DNA of 64,000 bases from contig MHZT01000030.1 in assembly GCA_001828855.1 (NCBI GenBank), positions 144,320 through 208,319 on the forward strand, in the 5' to 3' direction. The notes below the pieces were generated by a model. It did no database searches. It was given only the letters and a program-made list of their open reading frames with translations, and was not told the DNA's origin. This document shows positions 7,717 through 16,124 of this stretch, one piece after another (position 1 is the first letter of the stretch; each line of letters starts with the position of its first letter). This DNA comes from Rhodobacterales bacterium RIFCSPHIGHO2_02_FULL_62_130 (GTDB lineage: Bacteria; Pseudomonadota; Alphaproteobacteria; Rhodobacterales; Rhodobacteraceae). The translations under genes and the position numbers were made by a program.

Positions 7717-9113
7717 GCCTTCCAGCGGCCAAAGCCGAAGGCGGCGTAATCGCGCCAATAGGCCTCTTCTGCGGCCTTTTCCAGATCTTCGCCCCAGATG
7801 TCAGCCAAGGCGACGGGGTGCTTTTCGGGGTTCGCAGGCAGGGGCGGGCAGGGCAGGCCGATTTCGGCAGTCAGAAACGCCAGCCCTTCGGCAAGGCGGT
7901 CTTCGCGAAAGGCGTGGTCGGGGCTTTGCAGATGGGCAAAACCCTGCAGAATCGTGCCTTGGGTGGCGAATTGCGGCATCACGCGGATTTCGGTGCGCCC
8001 GTTCAGATTGTGTTTCAGGAAATCCAGAAACACCACAAAGCCTTCGCGAAAGGCTTCGGGAGACTCGAACCCCTTGCCCTTGCCGGGCAGTTGAAAGCGG
8101 TGGACGCGCTTCAGATAGGGGCGTAGTTCGGCGATATATTCCCGCGCGATATAGTCGCTGAATGCGGCATGGGCGCGGGCCAAGGGGTGGCGCAGCACGG
8201 TGAAAGACCGAAAGCCGTGGTGAGAATCTTTCCACGCTTTCAGGGTCTTGCGGTCAAAGCCCGTGACCGTTTCGCCAAAGGATGACAACCACTTGCGAAG
8301 CTGTGCCTCGGGCGCGGATTTCACCGGCTGAAACAAAAGCGGCGCGCCAACCGAAGCGATATATTGCGGCACCGAGGCGTTGCGGCGGGGCTCAAAATTC
8401 GGAGTCTGCTGAATATTGAACCAATCAACGGTGGCAAGCCCGGCCTCCATCTCGGCGGGGTTTTGCACCTTGTCGCGTATGGCTTCGGGGTTTTGCTTTT
8501 TGAAGCGGAAATCAAGGCTGGCAAGACGGGCGTCAACGCCAAGGAAGGCGGCAAGACCGTTCAACACCTCAAGATCCAGAATGTCATCGTAATCGATGTA
8601 ATAGGCGGTCTGTCCGGTGACTTGCAGGCGATGCTGGATGGTTTTCTGGAACGCCTGCAGCTTGGTCAGGCGTTCTTCGAATTCGGCCAGATCAAAGCGG
8701 GGACGCACGGTTTTCAGGTGTTTGGTGTTGGCCAACCACCACTGATCGCTTTCGACCGCGATTTTCCAGCTGATATAGCTTTCAAGCTGGTTGCGGGTCA
8801 GGATGATCTTGGCGCACGCGGGGTCGTTCATCACCAGATCGAACACGCGCGGGTCATGGTCGGAGAAATAGCGAAAGCCCGAAAGTCCGTGGGTCTGTTC
8901 GCGCATCACCCGCAGGAAACGCGCGGGATTCGCCTCGCGCGCGGCCATGTCGACGCCCAGCATTTCCTGCTTGCCCTCGCCGCCGATGAAGAAGGGGTTA
9001 AACGCCTCACCCAGACAAGAAACGCCGTCCAGCGCGTTCAGGTTGGCTTCAAGGAAGTTCGATCCTGTCCGCATTTCGGCCAGAACCACAAAGGAATGAA
9101 AGCGAGACGCCAA
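7713..9113 (-). CDS. Two-part sulfotransferase (NodH/Stf0-like)
   Basis: A 466-residue protein with two sulfotransferase-like halves. The N-terminal half starts FVVLAEMRTGSNFLEANL, a good 5'-phosphosulfate-binding loop for PAPS near residues 10-22. A 3'-phosphate contact region ILTRNQLESYISWK follows near 115-130. The C-terminal half has a second 3'-phosphate motif, FTVLRHPLARAHAAFSDY, near residues 315-332. I see no matching PAPS loop in front of it, so the second half may be degenerate or may bind acceptor. The gene ends the reverse-strand polysaccharide cluster and sits two bases after the glycosyltransferase gene. I infer that it sulfates the polysaccharide made by its neighbours; cysQ in the same cluster would recycle the PAP by-product. 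Confidence 0.78.
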   Translation of the reverse strand: MASRFHSFVVLAEMRTGSNFLEANLNALDGVSCLGEAFNPFFIGGEGKQEMLGVDMAAREANPARFLRVMREQTHGLSGFRYFSDHDPRVFDLVMNDPACAKIILTRNQLESYISWKIAVESDQWWLANTKHLKTVRPRFDLAEFEERLTKLQAFQKTIQHRLQVTGQTAYYIDYDDILDLEVLNGLAAFLGVDARLASLDFRFKKQNPEAIRDKVQNPAEMEAGLATVDWFNIQQTPNFEPRRNASVPQYIASVGAPLLFQPVKSAPEAQLRKWLSSFGETVTGFDRKTLKAWKDSHHGFRSFTVLRHPLARAHAAFSDYIAREYIAELRPYLKRVHRFQLPGKGKGFESPEAFREGFVVFLDFLKHNLNGRTEIRVMPQFATQGTILQGFAHLQSPDHAFREDRLAEGLAFLTAEIGLPCPPLPANPEKHPVALADIWGEDLEKAAEEAYWRDYAAFGFGRWKA

Positions 9114-9114
9114 A

Positions 9115-10812
9115 TTACTTCACCAGATAGGGGCGGCCACGCCGCGAGGAATTGGGTTTGACACCGTCACCCGTGGGAAAATCGCCCATCAGCACAGGTT
9201 GCATACCCTGATTTCGCAGGTTTTGCAGGAATTGACCAAATCCGGCCAGATCGGCAAGGCGCGGAGCCTCGGTCAGGCGGCGCATCGAGCGGGGACTGAT
9301 TTCGTCGACGATGGTTTGCAGCGGTTCCATCGGGTTTTCGATGAATTCCGCCAGAGTCCATATCCGCACCCGTGCCTTAACCCAAGGCAGGCGCAGCGCA
9401 TGCAGGAAATCAGCCTCGATCTTTTGCAGGCGGGCGGCATCTTTGCGGATATCGGAAAAGTTGGCGTTGGAATGGAACAGTGGAATCGCCCAAGCGCCTG
9501 ATATCACAGATATTTGTGCGTTCGGATCGCCCGCCATGAACCAGTTCAGCGCCTGATTGTCGTTCGGCCCGTGCTGGAAGCATTGACGCTCGCCGCGCGT
9601 GTTCCAGATCAGGTTGGTCAGAAAGCTCATGGGGTTATAGTCGCGCATGGCGGCAGAGTCTGACATCGAGCCGTTGTAAACCCGTTCGCCACCCGCAAAA
9701 TGCACGCGGTCAGGGGCAAAGATATGGCCATGCACGCGGGTGCCGCTTGCCTTGCTGAGCCATGTTTCGAAATTCTCGAATACATCGGAAAAGCCTTCGA
9801 ACACCGAAAAGGGTGCGGCAGTGCGCCCGTTTTCCCAGTTTTCGTTCGGATGGCGCGACTGCATGTAAAGGCCGGGGCGGCCCTTGGTGCGGCGCTCGAC
9901 GGCTTTGGCAAACAGCCGGTCGATCTTGCCGGGGTTCGGTTCGGCGGCGGCCTGACCACCTGCGTCATCGGACAGGAAGGCCTTGTAAAGCTTGCCCGCG
10001 TGGGGCCAGATCTTGCGCGCCACAAAGCAATCGGACCGCCGCAGCAGTTGCAGGTGATCGTCGTAAAAGATGTGCGGTTTGCCCTGAAAATCAAACTTCG
10101 ACAGGGTCAGAGAGCGGCTTTCGACATTGGCCGACACCTGCCGCACCATAGTCTGAAAATAGCTTTCATCTGGAATCCAGACGCGGCGGAAATAGCGGTC
10201 GATTTCCGCGCGGTCGGGGTTTTCAAGGATCGCGGACAGGGTTTGCCGCGTCAGGCACCACCATTGGCTGCCCAGATGCGGGATAATTCCGGCAGGGATT
10301 CGTCGCCGAAAGCCAAAACGGCGTTGCAGTTTTACGTAGCCATCAAAAAGCCGCCGCCGTTTGCGCCAGCTAAAGGGAAAGCGGAGGGTAAAGCGTTCCA
10401 CATCCAGCCCGCCGATCGTCCAGCCGACATCTTCGGTCGTGACGGATTCGATGAAATCGGTGCGCGGGCGTTCGTTCAGATAGGCTACCATTTCATCCAC
10501 GGGGCGCAGCGGCAGGCACGAGCCGGAGGCAAGGTAGACATGGCGCACGTTGGGAAAATCGCGCAGCAGGATGGTGGAGGCCTCTTGGGTGGCGGCGACG
10601 ATGCCCCATGTTCCCCATTCGCAGGCATGACGGCCCGAAAAGCGGATATTCGGCAAATCGGCCAGTGATCTGACCAGACCGTCAAAGGGACGGCGTTTGA
10701 CGCGCTTATCAACGTGGATCACCACGGGGCAACCCCGCGTGGCCCAATGGCGCGCAACCTCGGCGGCACGGTCAAGGGCGGTGTGACACAGCATGACAAT
10801 GCCGACGCTCAT
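9115..10812 (-). CDS. Beta-1,6-N-acetylglucosaminyltransferase-like protein with unknown C-terminal domain
   Basis: A 565-residue protein. The first 270 or so residues resemble the core-2/I-branching glycosyltransferase family (GT14), with GIVMLCHTALDRAAEVARHW at the start, VVIHVDKR, VYLASGSCLPLRP and the HLGSQWWCLTRQTL segment that positions the acceptor in this family. Residues from about 330 to the end form a separate domain (GHIFAPDRVHFAGGERVYNG, CFQHGPNDNQALNWF, then a helical tail), which I believe corresponds to a domain of unknown function common in Rhodobacteraceae. The ATG overlaps the stop of the GT2-type gene upstream. Expected role: adding a branching or terminal sugar to a surface glycan. 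The donor sugar cannot be read from the sequence. Confidence 0.75.
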   Translation of the reverse strand: MSVGIVMLCHTALDRAAEVARHWATRGCPVVIHVDKRVKRRPFDGLVRSLADLPNIRFSGRHACEWGTWGIVAATQEASTILLRDFPNVRHVYLASGSCLPLRPVDEMVAYLNERPRTDFIESVTTEDVGWTIGGLDVERFTLRFPFSWRKRRRLFDGYVKLQRRFGFRRRIPAGIIPHLGSQWWCLTRQTLSAILENPDRAEIDRYFRRVWIPDESYFQTMVRQVSANVESRSLTLSKFDFQGKPHIFYDDHLQLLRRSDCFVARKIWPHAGKLYKAFLSDDAGGQAAAEPNPGKIDRLFAKAVERRTKGRPGLYMQSRHPNENWENGRTAAPFSVFEGFSDVFENFETWLSKASGTRVHGHIFAPDRVHFAGGERVYNGSMSDSAAMRDYNPMSFLTNLIWNTRGERQCFQHGPNDNQALNWFMAGDPNAQISVISGAWAIPLFHSNANFSDIRKDAARLQKIEADFLHALRLPWVKARVRIWTLAEFIENPMEPLQTIVDEISPRSMRRLTEAPRLADLAGFGQFLQNLRNQGMQPVLMGDFPTGDGVKPNSSRRGRPYLVK

Positions 10813-11819
10813 GCCCAGTTGCCTTTCGACATCAGACCCAGAATCTCAAGCTGGCGCCAGTTGATATATTTCTCGCTCCACTTGCACCACAGATCGGGCT
10901 GGGTGCTGACGGCGGCGCGGTAAGCGCGGTATTCGTGGCTGTTGGCGTAGTGTTGGCGCCGTTCCATTTCCTCTTCGGCTTTGACCGCGAAAGTATCAAG
11001 GAACTTGGCGTGCAGCAGACAGCCCGAGGCCTTTTCCCCGCCCCATTCATCGTAGACCAGATTCAGCCCGCGCGGCAGCAGCATGTGAGTCGAGCTGACA
11101 TAGGCGTATTCACGGTCCCATTTCACCAGCGGGATCTTGTTCAGTGCGGGCGCACGTTCGGGCAGATCGTCAAAGAACATCCGCGCGCGGGGGCCGCCCT
11201 GAATCCACAGGTTGCCATAGCGCTGATTGCGGCTGATCGTGTAATTGCCGCTGTCGAAATAGGGGGCGATTTCGAACGGGTCCTGACCTTCGTGATAGGG
11301 CTGAATGTCGAACGGGCCTTTGGGATACATATCCAGCAGCATCGCCGAAAACGACTTGATCGACGAGGCATCCAGCCAGTCGGTCAGCGCGCGCAGCGGG
11401 CGGGTGTCGCAGAATGGATAGACAAAGAATTCGTCAGGATCGACCACAAGCGCCCAATGCCCGTGCGCGTATTTCATTTGCAGATAGTTCAGCCAATCCA
11501 CCCCGAAGCGCGCGCGTTTATAACTGTGCGCCGTGGTCCATAGCGACACGTCGGGCTGCATTTCCAGATATTCGCGGCTGCCATCAGTGCTGTCATTGTC
11601 CACGATCAAGAAATGATTCACGCCCAGATCGCGGTAATATTCCAGAAAATAGGGCAGGCGAATTTTCTCGTTCCGCAGGGTGGAGAACAGCAGGATGCCT
11701 TCGGGGCGGATAAGGCTGGTGCGATCCACGACAGAAGCCAGATCCCGGCGTTTGCGGAACGCCCGGATACGCCACCGCTTACGGGCAAGGCGCAAGATGT
11801 ATCGTGAAAAGACGCTCAC
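10809..11819 (-). CDS. Glycosyltransferase family 2-type protein
   Basis: A 336-residue cytoplasmic enzyme of the 'glycosyl transferase family 2' subgroup whose members open with a core such as LLFSTLRNEKIRLPYFLEYYRDLG. The motif DNDSTDGS and the metal-binding VVDPDEF are both visible. I set the start at GTG 11819, which has AAGGGG 6 bases upstream. The open frame continues to 11981, but that part overlaps the next gene and reads as non-protein. The gene overlaps the beta-1,6-transferase gene by 4 bases at its end. The acceptor and product are unknown; the context says a surface polysaccharide. Confidence 0.8.
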   Translation of the reverse strand: MSVFSRYILRLARKRWRIRAFRKRRDLASVVDRTSLIRPEGILLFSTLRNEKIRLPYFLEYYRDLGVNHFLIVDNDSTDGSREYLEMQPDVSLWTTAHSYKRARFGVDWLNYLQMKYAHGHWALVVDPDEFFVYPFCDTRPLRALTDWLDASSIKSFSAMLLDMYPKGPFDIQPYHEGQDPFEIAPYFDSGNYTISRNQRYGNLWIQGGPRARMFFDDLPERAPALNKIPLVKWDREYAYVSSTHMLLPRGLNLVYDEWGGEKASGCLLHAKFLDTFAVKAEEEMERRQHYANSHEYRAYRAAVSTQPDLWCKWSEKYINWRQLEILGLMSKGNWA

Positions 11820-11863
11820 CCCTACCCCTTCGACCTGCCGTTGTTCTGTCCAGAGCCAAAATA

Positions 11864-13051
11864 TCAGGCAAGGTTTAAGACGGCCTTGAAGTGATCCGCC
11901 CAAGTTGGCGGGTCGATCCGCCTTTTTTGCCCGTGTTTCGCTTTGGGTGTCTTCGCCAGTGCCGTGATTGTTTCCAACCAAGAATAAACGTCTGAGGGAT
12001 CAAGGTAAACTGCGTAGTCGGCGAGAAGCTCGTGGATCACGGGCAAATCGGATGAAATCACCGGTATTCCAAGGGCTGCGGCCTCAATCGGGGGAATGCC
12101 AAAGCCCTCGGCATGGCTGGGAAACAGAAAAGCCGTCGCACCGGCGAGCAAGGCCGCCACCGCGCCATCGGTCAGCCCGTGCAGTTCCGTGATGCCTGCA
12201 TCGGGTCGCAGACTGTCAAGCCGCGCGAAAACAGCGTGGTTTTCCCAGCCACGGCTGCCCAGAATATAAAGCATCGGCTTGGGTGCGGGCAGCTTTTCCC
12301 AGACATCCAGCAGAAGGGCGTGGTTCTTGCGCGGCTCGATGGTGCCAAGGGTAACGAAATAGGGAGCGTGCGGTGGTTCGCTGTCATCAGGCTGCGGGAT
12401 CGGCACGCCAAGCTTGGCGACAAGGCCCGTTGGGCAGCGGCCAAGGCGGGCAAGATGGGCATCGGTCTTGGCGCGGGCGTCTTGGGTGGTGTGGATCACC
12501 AGATCGGCGTGGTGGGACACGGCAGCCAGTTTGCGTTGGAAATCCATTGCCGTTCCTGCGCGGCAATACTGCGGAAGGTCCAGTGGGATCGTGTCGTGGA
12601 TCAGCACGGTAATCCGCAGACCGGCCTTGTGGACGGCACTTAGGGATCGGTCGGTCAGGTTGGCATGACCAGTATTCAGATAACTGCTGCCGACTGGCAG
12701 GTGGCGGCGCAACAGGCGTTGCAGCAGGGGATGCGGCGCGCGGGCGATGGCAAGGCGGCGCAACGTGGCTTCGGCCCGCGCGCGGATTGGGTCCTTCCCG
12801 TGCGACAGCAGACCCAACAGATCGGGTTGCCTCAAGGGAGTCTCTCCACGCACCAATGCGGGCAGTTGGTCAAGCCCTACACGGTTCAAGAGAAGAAAGC
12901 CAAGGTTGGTGCGGATCAGCCCGAACAGGGGCTGATCCAGTGTCAGAAGATGAGACAGATAGGCATATTCAACCCGGTCAACGCCGGTCAGCGGCCCCTT
13001 TCCCAAGCGCGACACCAGTCGCGTCAGGTCAAGAAGCCGCGCCGGAACCAC
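11864..13051 (-). CDS. Glycosyltransferase family 1/4 (GT-B fold)
   Basis: A 395-residue GT-B enzyme. The C-terminal nucleotide-sugar domain has GTIEPRKNHALLLDVWEKL near residue 235 and the hallmark FPSHAEGFGIPPIEAAALG near 320, containing the conserved E-x7-E pair. The N-terminal acceptor domain is less conserved (LLDLTRLVSRLGKGPLTGVDRVE, the opening seen in related capsule enzymes). It starts at GTG 13051, three bases after the galU stop, with an AAGGCGG about 12 bases upstream inside galU. It is part of the reverse-strand polysaccharide operon. Confidence 0.85.
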   Translation of the reverse strand: MVPARLLDLTRLVSRLGKGPLTGVDRVEYAYLSHLLTLDQPLFGLIRTNLGFLLLNRVGLDQLPALVRGETPLRQPDLLGLLSHGKDPIRARAEATLRRLAIARAPHPLLQRLLRRHLPVGSSYLNTGHANLTDRSLSAVHKAGLRITVLIHDTIPLDLPQYCRAGTAMDFQRKLAAVSHHADLVIHTTQDARAKTDAHLARLGRCPTGLVAKLGVPIPQPDDSEPPHAPYFVTLGTIEPRKNHALLLDVWEKLPAPKPMLYILGSRGWENHAVFARLDSLRPDAGITELHGLTDGAVAALLAGATAFLFPSHAEGFGIPPIEAAALGIPVISSDLPVIHELLADYAVYLDPSDVYSWLETITALAKTPKAKHGQKRRIDPPTWADHFKAVLNLA

Positions 13052-13054
13052 CTG

Positions 13055-13948
13055 TTACTGTGCCGCCTTTTGCAGCGCGAGCATGTCGTTCAGATAGGCC
13101 GAGAATTCGTCGCGCAGATCGGGGCGGGCCAGACCAAAGGCCACGGTGGCCTGCAAGAATCCGGCCTTGGAACCGCAATCATAGCGCTGCCCGCGGAAGC
13201 GATAGCCATAGACGTTGCCTGCTTTGGTTTCTTCGGCAATCGCATCGGTCAACTGAATCTCGCCGCCCGCGCCCTGCTTCATCTTGTTCAGGTTGGTCAG
13301 CACTTTGGGCGACAGGATATAGCGCCCGATCACCGCAAGATTCGACGGAGCCTCGCCTGCCTTGGGTTTTTCAACCATGCCCTTTGCTTTGACGATGGCG
13401 CCCATGTCTTCGCCAATATCCAGCACACCATAGGACGAGGCGCGGTCGGGCGATACTTCCATTGCGGCGACCATGTTGCCGCCGGTTTGCTCATACGCTT
13501 CCATCATCTGCTGAAGGCAGGGCTTTTCGGCGGCGATCACGTCATCGGGCAGCAGCACGGCGAAGGGTTCGTTGCCGATCAGACGGCGGGCGCACCAGAC
13601 AGCATGGCCCAGACCCATCGGGCGATTCTGCCGCAGATAGGCGATGGCCCCCGAATCCATGTTGGTTTCCTTGAGGATTTCCAACAGGTCATCCTTGCCT
13701 GCCTTACGCAGGGTATTCTCAAGCTCGGGCGAGTGATCAAAGTAATCCTCAAGCGCGGATTTCCCGCGCGAGGTAACAAAGATGAATTCCTTGATGCCGG
13801 CCGCGCGGGCCTCATCAATGGCGTATTGGATCAGCGGGCGGTCAACCAGCGTCATGATCTCTTTCGGGATCGACTTGGTGGCAGGCAGGAAACGGGTTCC
13901 CATGCCAGCAACGGGAAACACGGCCTTGGTGACCTTTTTGGGTTTCAT
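13055..13948 (-). CDS. galU: UTP-glucose-1-phosphate uridylyltransferase
   Basis: A 297-residue enzyme that makes UDP-glucose from UTP and glucose 1-phosphate, the activated sugar for exopolysaccharide and LPS assembly. The nucleotidyltransferase signature GMGTRFLPATKSIPKEIM lies near residues 15-32, and LPDDVI near 130 marks the metal-binding region. ATG 13948 follows a GGAAAG ribosome site; an in-frame GTG three codons earlier is less likely. A 167-base gap separates it from the upstream GT2 gene, so galU may have its own promoter. It is followed closely by the glycosyltransferase genes. Confidence 0.95.
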   Translation of the reverse strand: MKPKKVTKAVFPVAGMGTRFLPATKSIPKEIMTLVDRPLIQYAIDEARAAGIKEFIFVTSRGKSALEDYFDHSPELENTLRKAGKDDLLEILKETNMDSGAIAYLRQNRPMGLGHAVWCARRLIGNEPFAVLLPDDVIAAEKPCLQQMMEAYEQTGGNMVAAMEVSPDRASSYGVLDIGEDMGAIVKAKGMVEKPKAGEAPSNLAVIGRYILSPKVLTNLNKMKQGAGGEIQLTDAIAEETKAGNVYGYRFRGQRYDCGSKAGFLQATVAFGLARPDLRDEFSAYLNDMLALQKAAQ

Positions 13949-14115
13949 TCTTTCCACTCTGAGCTTGGGTCCAGCTATCTTTTGGACGTAGGCAAGAACC
14001 TAATCTTCAATTCTTAACAGATCAATCTGTCAGACCTTAACGGAAGGGGCTTGTTACCGATCTTTTGCCAGATTTCAATCGGCAGAAACCTGTATTTGTT
14101 CGAATTTCACGCACG

Positions 14116-15339
14116 TCAGCGCCGGTTTTGCTGTGTTGGGCGGATGTTTGCCAAGCGGGCGGTTTCGGCGGCGACGCGCGCGGCAAAGCTGATCAGGCGA
14201 AAGCGCGGGGTGTTTCGGTCAGATCTGCCGAAAAGCCCGCCTTGTTGCAGCCAAAAGCCCTTGGGGTGAAAGGCCATCCGATGTGCGCGCAAACTCGGGG
14301 ACAGGCAGATCACCGTGACAATTTGTCCTGCCGCTACGGCGGCGCTGGCCTGTCGCAAAAGCCGGTTTTTTTGCCAGATGCGGCCTGACAGCACCACGCC
14401 GCCACGCGGGCCGGTATTGGGCAGCGCAGAGAAGGCGCAGGTTACAGGGGAAAGCGGCGGAAGTTTGGGCAGCGCGCGCGCCATCCCGTCTTGCCATCCC
14501 GATTGCAGGGTGGCCAGCAAAGCGTCAGCCTCGGCCTGCGTGATCCTGTGGGCATCACGGTGGATGGTGATACGGGCGGATTGATGGGCGAGCAAGCGTT
14601 GCCATTCGGCGTTCAGACCGGCATCGGGCGCGTGGCGGCGCAGAAAAACGGCAGTTGAGGCGGCGATCTCGTGCAGGCTGGTCGGCACGCGGTCGGCGCG
14701 GCGGCGGACGCTGGCAGCAAAGCCGTGGTGAACTTGGGCCGCAGGATCAATCGCGGTCAGGCCATGTTGGGCTAGGCGCAGGTTGACATCCGCCTCATCC
14801 AGATAAAAGCGATAGGCCGGATCAAAGCCACCGATGGACAGCAGGGCATCACGGCGGAAGGCGCAGTTGGTGCCTTGGGTTTTCACCGCGCGCTGCGGTG
14901 TGCCGGAACGCAGCGTCTGTCCGGTGATGACGAGCGGGTGGTCTTGCCCAAGGTTGTCCACTTCGGAGGCTTGCCACTGAAAGGAAATGCCATTGCGGCC
15001 AATGACATATCCGGTTGATGCAACGACCTGCGGGTTGTTGAAAGGGGCGGTCAGGCGGGTCAGCCAAGTCGGTTCCGCCACGGCGTCGTCGTCGATAAAG
15101 GCCACCACGGCGGCGGCTGCCAAAGACAGGCCAAAGTTGCGCGCGGCACTAATATTGGGCTGGTCATAGCGGATCAGTTTAATGGGCAGATGCTGCACCG
15201 TGTCTGCCGATTGCGGGTCGGTGACGACGATCACTTCGAACGCTGGGTGGTCCTGTTGGGTCAGCCCTGTCAGGCAGCGCATCAGGGCCGCCGCGCGGTG
15301 GCGGCTGACGATGATGACGCTGATGGGCTGGGTGGTCAT
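14116..15339 (-). CDS. Glycosyltransferase family 2 with C-terminal extension
   Basis: A 407-residue enzyme with a GT-A fold over the first 240 or so residues: ISVIIVSRHRAAALMRCL at the start, the DPQSADT-type loop, and VAFIDDDAVAEPTW carrying the DxD metal motif near residue 82. AYRFYLDEADVNLRL near 170 holds the catalytic-base region (the usual ED pair). The final 150 residues are not recognised. The start ATG overlaps the kdsB stop by 4 bases, so it is translationally coupled to kdsB and cysQ. Substrate unknown. Confidence 0.85.
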   Translation of the reverse strand: MTTQPISVIIVSRHRAAALMRCLTGLTQQDHPAFEVIVVTDPQSADTVQHLPIKLIRYDQPNISAARNFGLSLAAAAVVAFIDDDAVAEPTWLTRLTAPFNNPQVVASTGYVIGRNGISFQWQASEVDNLGQDHPLVITGQTLRSGTPQRAVKTQGTNCAFRRDALLSIGGFDPAYRFYLDEADVNLRLAQHGLTAIDPAAQVHHGFAASVRRRADRVPTSLHEIAASTAVFLRRHAPDAGLNAEWQRLLAHQSARITIHRDAHRITQAEADALLATLQSGWQDGMARALPKLPPLSPVTCAFSALPNTGPRGGVVLSGRIWQKNRLLRQASAAVAAGQIVTVICLSPSLRAHRMAFHPKGFWLQQGGLFGRSDRNTPRFRLISFAARVAAETARLANIRPTQQNRR

Positions 15340-16124
15340 CCCATGTCTGCCAGCATGGTTTCGATCACGGCAACGTCGCTGGGGTTGTTCAACTCCCAGA
15401 ACTGACGCCCCTTGGCTTGCACTTCAACGCACAGAACCTGCCGCCCGTTTTCGAGAAAGCGCAGTTGCTCCAGCCCTTCCAGCGTTTCCAGCGGGCCGAT
15501 GGGCCATGCGGGATAGGCTGCAAGGGCGGCGGGACGATAGGCGTAGACGCCGACATGGTGGAAGACGGGGGTTTCGTCGGTGTCGGCATAGGTCTGGCCG
15601 GTAAAGGGGAGCACCTCTTTCGAGAAATACAGCCCCCGCCCGCCCGCACCGAAAACCGCAGTGGTTCCACCCACGCGGCCCGCGCGGCGGTCGGCCAGCA
15701 GGCTGTTGAGTGCGCGGCCATCGCAGCGCAGAACTGGGGTGGCTATATCGGCGTCGGGGTTGGCGGCCATTCCAGCCAGCAGGTTTTCGATAAACCATGG
15801 CGGGGTCAGCGGGGCATCGCCTTGCAGGTTCACGATGATATCGTAACCGGGCAGGTTTGCCGCCACCTCGGCGCAGCGTTCGGTGCCATTGCGGCAGGTG
15901 GATGAGGTCATCACCACCTGCGCGCCAAAGGCTGCGGCATGCTCGCGGATGCGGGCGTCATCGGTGGCGATCACCACACGATCCACCCCGCGCACGGCCA
16001 TCGCAGCCTCATAGCTGCGGCGGATCAGGGTCTTGTCGCCATCCGGCCCGCGCAGGGAAACCAGCGGCTTTCCCGGATAGCGGCTGCTGGCATAGCGCGC
16101 GGGAATGGCGATCAGGGTCTTCAT
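15336..16124 (-). CDS. kdsB: CMP-Kdo synthetase (3-deoxy-manno-octulosonate cytidylyltransferase)
   Basis: A 262-residue cytidylyltransferase that activates Kdo with CTP for LPS inner core and Kdo-containing capsules. The family start IAIPARYASSRYPGKPL at residues 5-21, then VVIATDD, the NLQGDAPLTPP segment and HHVGVYAYR are all visible. It is coupled by 4-base overlaps to cysQ upstream and the GT2 gene downstream. Since kdsD is in the lpt cluster at 3.5 kb, the Kdo pathway is split, and the presence here of kdsB with glycosyltransferases suggests a Kdo-containing or Kdo-linked surface glycan. Confidence 0.94.
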   Translation of the reverse strand: MKTLIAIPARYASSRYPGKPLVSLRGPDGDKTLIRRSYEAAMAVRGVDRVVIATDDARIREHAAAFGAQVVMTSSTCRNGTERCAEVAANLPGYDIIVNLQGDAPLTPPWFIENLLAGMAANPDADIATPVLRCDGRALNSLLADRRAGRVGGTTAVFGAGGRGLYFSKEVLPFTGQTYADTDETPVFHHVGVYAYRPAALAAYPAWPIGPLETLEGLEQLRFLENGRQVLCVEVQAKGRQFWELNNPSDVAVIETMLADMG

